The notes beneath the pieces were generated by a model, which worked only from the letters and a program-made list of their open reading frames with translations, made no database searches and had not been told where the DNA came from. From an uncultured Peptoniphilus sp. (lineage in GTDB: Bacteria; Bacillota; Clostridia; Tissierellales; Peptoniphilaceae), in assembly GCA_902465645.1 (NCBI GenBank), contig CABQNX010000043.1, positions 1 to 8,769 on the forward strand: a stretch of 8,769 nt of DNA, in the 5' to 3' direction. The stretch's first letter is position 1. Each line of letters starts with the position of its first letter. Below, one piece after another: positions 6,288-8,769 of the stretch. The translations under genes and the position numbers were made by a program.

Positions 6288-7553
6288 ATGACAGATACTT
6301 TAAATCCGTTAGTAGCAGCTCAACAAAAAGTTAAGGCTGCATGTGACAAGCTAGGTTGTGACCCAGCTGTTTATGAAATTCTAAAAGAACCTGAAAGAGT
6401 AATTGAAATTTCTATCCCAGTAAAGATGGATGATGGTTCAGTTAAAGTTTTCAAAGGTTGGAGATCAGCTCACTCAACAGCAGTTGGTCCTGCTAAAGGT
6501 GGATGTAGATTCCATCCAAATGTAAACCTTGACGAAGTTAAGGCTCTTTCACTTTGGATGACTTTCAAAGGTGGCGCACTTGGCCTTCCATATGGTGGAG
6601 GAAAAGGTGGAATTTGTGTTGACCCTTCAGAACTTTCTGATAGAGAATTAGAACAACTTGCAAGAGGTTGGGTAAGAGGACTTCACAAATACCTTGGAGA
6701 AAGAATTGATATTCCAGCTCCAGACGTTAACACTAACGGACAAATTATGTCTTGGTTCATTGATGAATACATCAAACTAAACGGAGACAGACAAGATATA
6801 GGAACTTTCACAGGTAAACCAGTTGGACTTGGTGGATCTGAAGGAAGAAACGAAGCAACAGGATTTGGTGTTGCTGTAGTAACTAGAGAAGCTGCTAAAC
6901 GTGAAGGAATTGACTTCAAACACGCTAAGATTGCAGTTCAAGGTTTCGGAAACGTTGGATCTTTCACAGTTAAAAACATTGAAAGACAAGGCGGAAAAGT
7001 TTACGCTCTAGCTGAATGGGACAAAAAAGAAGGAAACTACGCTCTATACAATGAAAATGGACTAGACTTCAAAAAACTTCTTGAATACAAGAACGAACAC
7101 CACACACTAATCGGCTACCCAGATGCAAAACAAATCTCAGCTGATGATTTCTGGACAGGCGAATGGGATATCTTAATTCCAGCAGCTCTAGAAAACGTAA
7201 TTACTGGTGACGTTGCTAAAAAACTTAATGTTAAATTAGTTTGTGAAGCAGCTAACGGTCCTACAACTCCAGAAGGAGACAAGGTTCTTACTGAAAGAGG
7301 AATCAAACTTACTCCAGACATCTTAACTAACTCTGGTGGAGTTCTAGTTTCTTACTACGAATGGGTTCAAAACCAATACGGAATGTACTGGACAGAAGCT
7401 GAAGTAGAAGAAAAACAAGAAGCTGACATGATGAAAGCTATCGAAGGCGTATTCGGCGTTTGTGACGAATTTGATGTAGTTCCTAGAGAAGGAGTTTACA
7501 TGTACGCTATCCAATCAATTGACAAAGCTATGAAACTTAGAGGATGGTATTAA
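6288..7553 (+). CDS. gdhA: NAD-specific glutamate dehydrogenase (hexameric)
   Basis: Interconverts glutamate and 2-oxoglutarate plus ammonia, using NAD(H); in this group of amino-acid fermenters it is a main route of glutamate use. The protein has 421 residues from the ATG at 6288 and, from memory, closely matches the Peptoniphilus asaccharolyticus enzyme, which also begins M-T-D-T-L-N-P-L. Substrate and catalytic residues fall with the spacing known from the Clostridium symbiosum enzyme: K70 (G-P-A-K-G-G), K94, K106 (P-Y-G-G-G-K-G-G) and D146 (P-A-P-D-V-N-T). The Rossmann fold shows G-F-G-N-V-G at 219-224, and E243 (L-A-E-W-D) ends the second strand, as expected for NAD rather than NADP. It stands alone between its own promoter and terminator. 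Codons differ from its neighbours (AGA over AGG, GCT over GCC, AAC and TTC often), the pattern of a highly expressed gene rather than of transfer. Confidence 0.97.
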   Translation: MTDTLNPLVAAQQKVKAACDKLGCDPAVYEILKEPERVIEISIPVKMDDGSVKVFKGWRSAHSTAVGPAKGGCRFHPNVNLDEVKALSLWMTFKGGALGLPYGGGKGGICVDPSELSDRELEQLARGWVRGLHKYLGERIDIPAPDVNTNGQIMSWFIDEYIKLNGDRQDIGTFTGKPVGLGGSEGRNEATGFGVAVVTREAAKREGIDFKHAKIAVQGFGNVGSFTVKNIERQGGKVYALAEWDKKEGNYALYNENGLDFKKLLEYKNEHHTLIGYPDAKQISADDFWTGEWDILIPAALENVITGDVAKKLNVKLVCEAANGPTTPEGDKVLTERGIKLTPDILTNSGGVLVSYYEWVQNQYGMYWTEAEVEEKQEADMMKAIEGVFGVCDEFDVVPREGVYMYAIQSIDKAMKLRGWY

Positions 7554-7575
7554 TCCCTACAGTTAAATAAATGCT

Positions 7576-7607
7576 AAAAAAGCCGCAAGTTATCTTGCGG
7601 TTTTTTT
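7576..7607 (+). terminator. gdhA intrinsic terminator
   Basis: CCGCAAG (7583-7589) and CTTGCGG (7594-7600) form a 7-bp stem with a TTAT loop, followed by seven Ts (7601-7607). The A-run before the stem extends the pairing. It lies 22 bases after the gdhA stop codon. Confidence 0.95.
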
Positions 7608-7656
7608 GTGTTTAAACTTATTGGGAAGGGATTTTTTAATTATTAATTATGAGTTA

Positions 7657-7866
7657 TTGTTAATTAAATATTTGTAACTTTATAAATATTTGTGACTTGG
7701 GAATTTTTTCTCAGGTCATATTTTTTGTAGAGGCAAAAGATTTTGTGACTTAATAAACTCCTATTAGTTCATAAATTTCCATGACTTAATAATTTTTTGT
7801 GACTTTCCAAGTTTCCATCAACTTATATTTTTGAAATTATAAATTTCCATAAGATATTAATTTTTG
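7657..7866 (+). repeat. Degenerate 18-bp direct repeat array downstream of gdhA
   Basis: Repeat units related to the array at 4815-4904 fill most of the gap between the gdhA terminator and the VOC promoter. Unit starts read 7657, 7675, 7693, 7711, 7729, 7746, 7764, 7782, 7800, 7818, 7832 and 7850: mostly exact 18-base steps, with one of 17 and one of 14. The clearest are TAACTTTATAAATATTTG (7675), TGACTTAATAAACTCCTA (7746), TTAGTTCATAAATTTCCA (7764), TGACTTAATAATTTTTTG (7782) and TGAAATTATAAATTTCCA (7832). The decamer TTTGTGACTT is exact at 7689, 7742 and 7796 and also at 4832; ATAAATTTCCAT is exact at 7771 and 7839. Units at 7657, 7711, 7729, 7818 and 7850 are weak matches. I see no gene here; 7608-7656 is plain AT-rich sequence. 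Confidence 0.7.
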
Positions 7867-7888
7867 TGGTAATAATCTCAATAAAACC

Positions 7889-7911
7889 AGGTCCAATTTT
7901 GACTAGGACCT
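7889..7911. promoter_or_regulatory. Inverted repeat around the VOC promoter -35 (possible operator)
   Basis: AGGTCC (7889-7894) and GGACCT (7906-7911) are exact inverted half-sites separated by 11 bases that contain the -35 hexamer. The right half also forms an 11-base palindrome, CTAGGACCTAG (7903-7913). The position suits binding of a dimeric repressor or activator; no regulator gene is seen nearby. It lies upstream of the predicted transcription start, so it is not an RNA leader hairpin. Confidence 0.5.
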
Positions 7912-7927
7912 AGCAACTTGTTATCAT
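7899..7927 (+). promoter_or_regulatory. Promoter of the VOC-family gene
   Basis: TTGACT (7899-7904) and TATCAT (7922-7927) each match the consensus at five of six bases, with a 17-base spacer. Transcription would begin near 7934, about 25 bases before the ATG at 7959. Confidence 0.7.
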
Positions 7928-7958
7928 TAAGGAAGAAGACCTTTAAGGAGGTAATTTA

Positions 7959-8414
7959 ATGATAAAAAATATAGCCCACATTGGACTAACGGTTAGGGAC
8001 CTTGACAGGTCAATTGAATTTTATAGGGATGTCCTTGGACTTGACTACAAGGGATACATGTATATGGAAGGTGAGTCAACTGACAGACTCTTTGATGAGA
8101 AAAATATAAGGGCAAAAGTTGCCTACCTAAGTCCCATGTCAGGAGAAGGCTGTCCTGATGTTGAACTTATTGAGTTTGAAAGAGGAGAAGTTAAAGATGA
8201 TAAGCCTTCACTTTTTAAGATTTCAATATCAGAACTTTGCTTTGGGGTGGAAGATATAGAAGGATTTTATAAGGACTTACTTGAAAAGGGAGTAGAAGTC
8301 ATGTCTGAGCCTCAAGCCTTTGACTCTACAGAATATGGTTTTGGGAAGAGCAAGGCCCTTTACTTTTATGATCCCGATGGGAATATCCTCGAAGCTATTG
8401 AGTCTCTTGACTAA
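7959..8414 (+). CDS. VOC-family (glyoxalase-fold) protein
   Basis: Small soluble protein of the vicinal-oxygen-chelate superfamily, 151 residues, with the two beta-alpha-beta-beta-beta halves expected. The first half opens with I-A-H-I-G-L-T-V-R-D-L-D-R-S-I-E-F-Y (4-22), where H7 is the usual first metal ligand, followed by L-G-L at 26-28. V-E-L-I-E-F (68-73) offers E69 as the next ligand. The second half begins S-E-L-C-F-G-V-E-D-I (91-100), where a metal-binding His is common but E92 is found. Y-D-P-D-G-N-I-L-E at 137-145 gives the terminal ligand E145. Lactoylglutathione lyase, methylmalonyl-CoA epimerase and thiol-transfer enzymes share this fold, so the reaction cannot be named. AAGGAGG at 7945-7951 sits 7 bases before the ATG. 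The gene is transcribed alone from its own promoter. Confidence 0.9.
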   Translation: MIKNIAHIGLTVRDLDRSIEFYRDVLGLDYKGYMYMEGESTDRLFDEKNIRAKVAYLSPMSGEGCPDVELIEFERGEVKDDKPSLFKISISELCFGVEDIEGFYKDLLEKGVEVMSEPQAFDSTEYGFGKSKALYFYDPDGNILEAIESLD

Positions 8415-8467
8415 ATTTAAATTTATATGTGAAACTAAGCTTAATAAAATTTATTGGGACTAGAGAA

Positions 8468-8483
8468 TTCATGACTTATAAAA
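8468..8483 (+). repeat. Single copy of the intergenic repeat motif
   Basis: TTCATGACTTATAAAA matches the core of the 18-bp repeat units found after the CPBP gene and after gdhA. It lies 54 bases past the VOC stop codon. The rest of 8415-8496 is AT-rich without another gene or clear terminator on the + strand. Confidence 0.4.
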
Positions 8484-8496
8484 AATAAAAAAATGC

Positions 8497-8524
8497 AAAA
8501 AAAAATCTACTGATAAATTCAGTA
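8497..8524 (-). terminator. tRNA-Cys intrinsic terminator
   Basis: On the minus strand TACTGA (8524-8519) and TCAGTA (8513-8508) form a 6-bp stem with a 5-base loop, followed two bases later by nine Ts (the A-run at 8497-8505). It begins 13 bases after the tRNA's CCA end. Confidence 0.8.
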
Positions 8525-8536
8525 AACTTTTTATTA

Positions 8537-8610
8537 TGGAGGCGACAACCGGATTTGAACCGGTGATAAGGGTGTTGCAGACCCGTGCCTTACCACTTGG
8601 CTATGTCGCC
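8537..8610 (-). tRNA. tRNA-Cys (anticodon GCA)
   Basis: The minus strand from 8610 folds as a complete tRNA. The acceptor stem GGCGACA/TGTCGCC (8610-8604 with 8547-8541) pairs at all seven positions. The T arm ACCGG-TTCAAAT-CCGGT is perfect, and the D arm has GCC/GGC. The anticodon loop CTGCAAC gives GCA, decoding UGU/UGC. The discriminator base is U (8540), the cysteine identity base, and CCA is encoded at 8539-8537. The first anticodon-stem pair (positions 27-43) is a C-U mismatch; the other four pairs form. It has its own promoter and terminator and lies opposite to the flanking genes. Confidence 0.97.
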
Positions 8611-8621
8611 ATAACAACATT

Positions 8622-8650
8622 AGTATAGCAGACAATGAAAAAAATTACAA
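8622..8650 (-). promoter_or_regulatory. tRNA-Cys promoter
   Basis: On the minus strand TTGTAA (8650-8645), a 17-base spacer, and TATACT (8627-8622) preceded by TG in extended -10 form (TGCTATACT). Transcription would start about 6 bases before the mature tRNA 5' end at 8610, so the leader is very short. Confidence 0.7.
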
Positions 8651-8694
8651 GGGAAAATTTGATTTAAAATTTAAATAGGAAGAGAAGATAAAAA

Positions 8695-8733
8695 ATCCTA
8701 GGCATAGTGAGACTTCTAGGATATTATATTTTT
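8695..8733. terminator. Hairpin before the next gene, probable terminator
   Basis: ATCCTAG (8695-8701) and CTAGGAT (8716-8722) form a 7-bp stem with a 14-base loop. On the + strand it runs into ATTATATTTTT; on the minus strand the stem is followed directly by TTTTTT (the A-run ending at 8695). It could end VOC read-through, end a minus-strand transcript from beyond the window, or act in the leader of the next + strand gene. I see no convincing promoter between it and the window end. Confidence 0.55.
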
Positions 8734-8760
8734 AAAGATAATTAATTTTAAAATAATTAT

Positions 8761-8767
8761 AAGGAGG
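8761..8767 (+). promoter_or_regulatory. Ribosome binding site of a gene starting beyond the window
   Basis: AAGGAGG, a perfect Shine-Dalgarno sequence, is the last thing in the window. No start codon follows within the remaining two bases, so a + strand gene most likely begins just outside. Confidence 0.65.
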
Positions 8768-8769
8768 AT

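Noticed and set aside
6683..7321. Several minus-strand open frames of 68-78 codons inside gdhA
   Set aside because: They lie opposite a highly conserved enzyme gene and result from its codon bias.
7889..7958. Riboswitch or T-box leader ahead of the VOC gene
   Set aside because: The predicted leader is only about 25 bases and the inverted repeat lies upstream of the transcription start; no T-box or riboswitch consensus is seen.

Overview
The window looks like chromosomal DNA from a low-GC anaerobic Firmicute of the Peptoniphilaceae type (Anaerococcus, Peptoniphilus or a relative). The intergenic DNA is very AT-rich, arginine is mostly AGG/AGA, Shine-Dalgarno sites are strong, and the glutamate dehydrogenase closely resembles, from memory, the well-studied NAD-dependent enzyme of Peptoniphilus asaccharolyticus. 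The genus is inferred; no search was run.

Left part (about 36-4975, + strand): four overlapping genes form one operon: an RluA-family rRNA/tRNA pseudouridine synthase, an AddB-like PD-(D/E)XK nuclease with iron-sulfur cysteines, 5-formyltetrahydrofolate cyclo-ligase, and a CPBP-family membrane protein. Each gene overlaps the next by 8-20 bases. The operon ends at a bidirectional hairpin terminator shared with a convergent minus-strand YitT-family membrane protein (4986-5870).

Middle (5871-7607): an AT-rich divergent intergenic region carries a good extended -10 promoter that drives a monocistronic gdhA, which ends in its own terminator. gdhA has the codon usage of a highly expressed gene, unlike its neighbours, as expected for the entry enzyme of glutamate fermentation.

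Right part (7608-8769): a repeat-rich spacer is followed by a single VOC (glyoxalase-fold) gene whose promoter sits inside an inverted repeat. Then come a minus-strand tRNA-Cys with its own promoter and terminator, a hairpin, and the ribosome binding site of a + strand gene that starts just outside the window.

The most unusual signal is an AT-rich 18-bp repeat family (consensus near TGACTTTATAAATTTGTG). It forms a clean array of about five units starting exactly at the stop codon of the CPBP gene, a longer degenerate array of about 11-12 units downstream of gdhA, and a single copy after the VOC gene. I cannot assign it to a known element. The rest is mostly ordinary housekeeping; I see no phage, IS, CRISPR or defence island.
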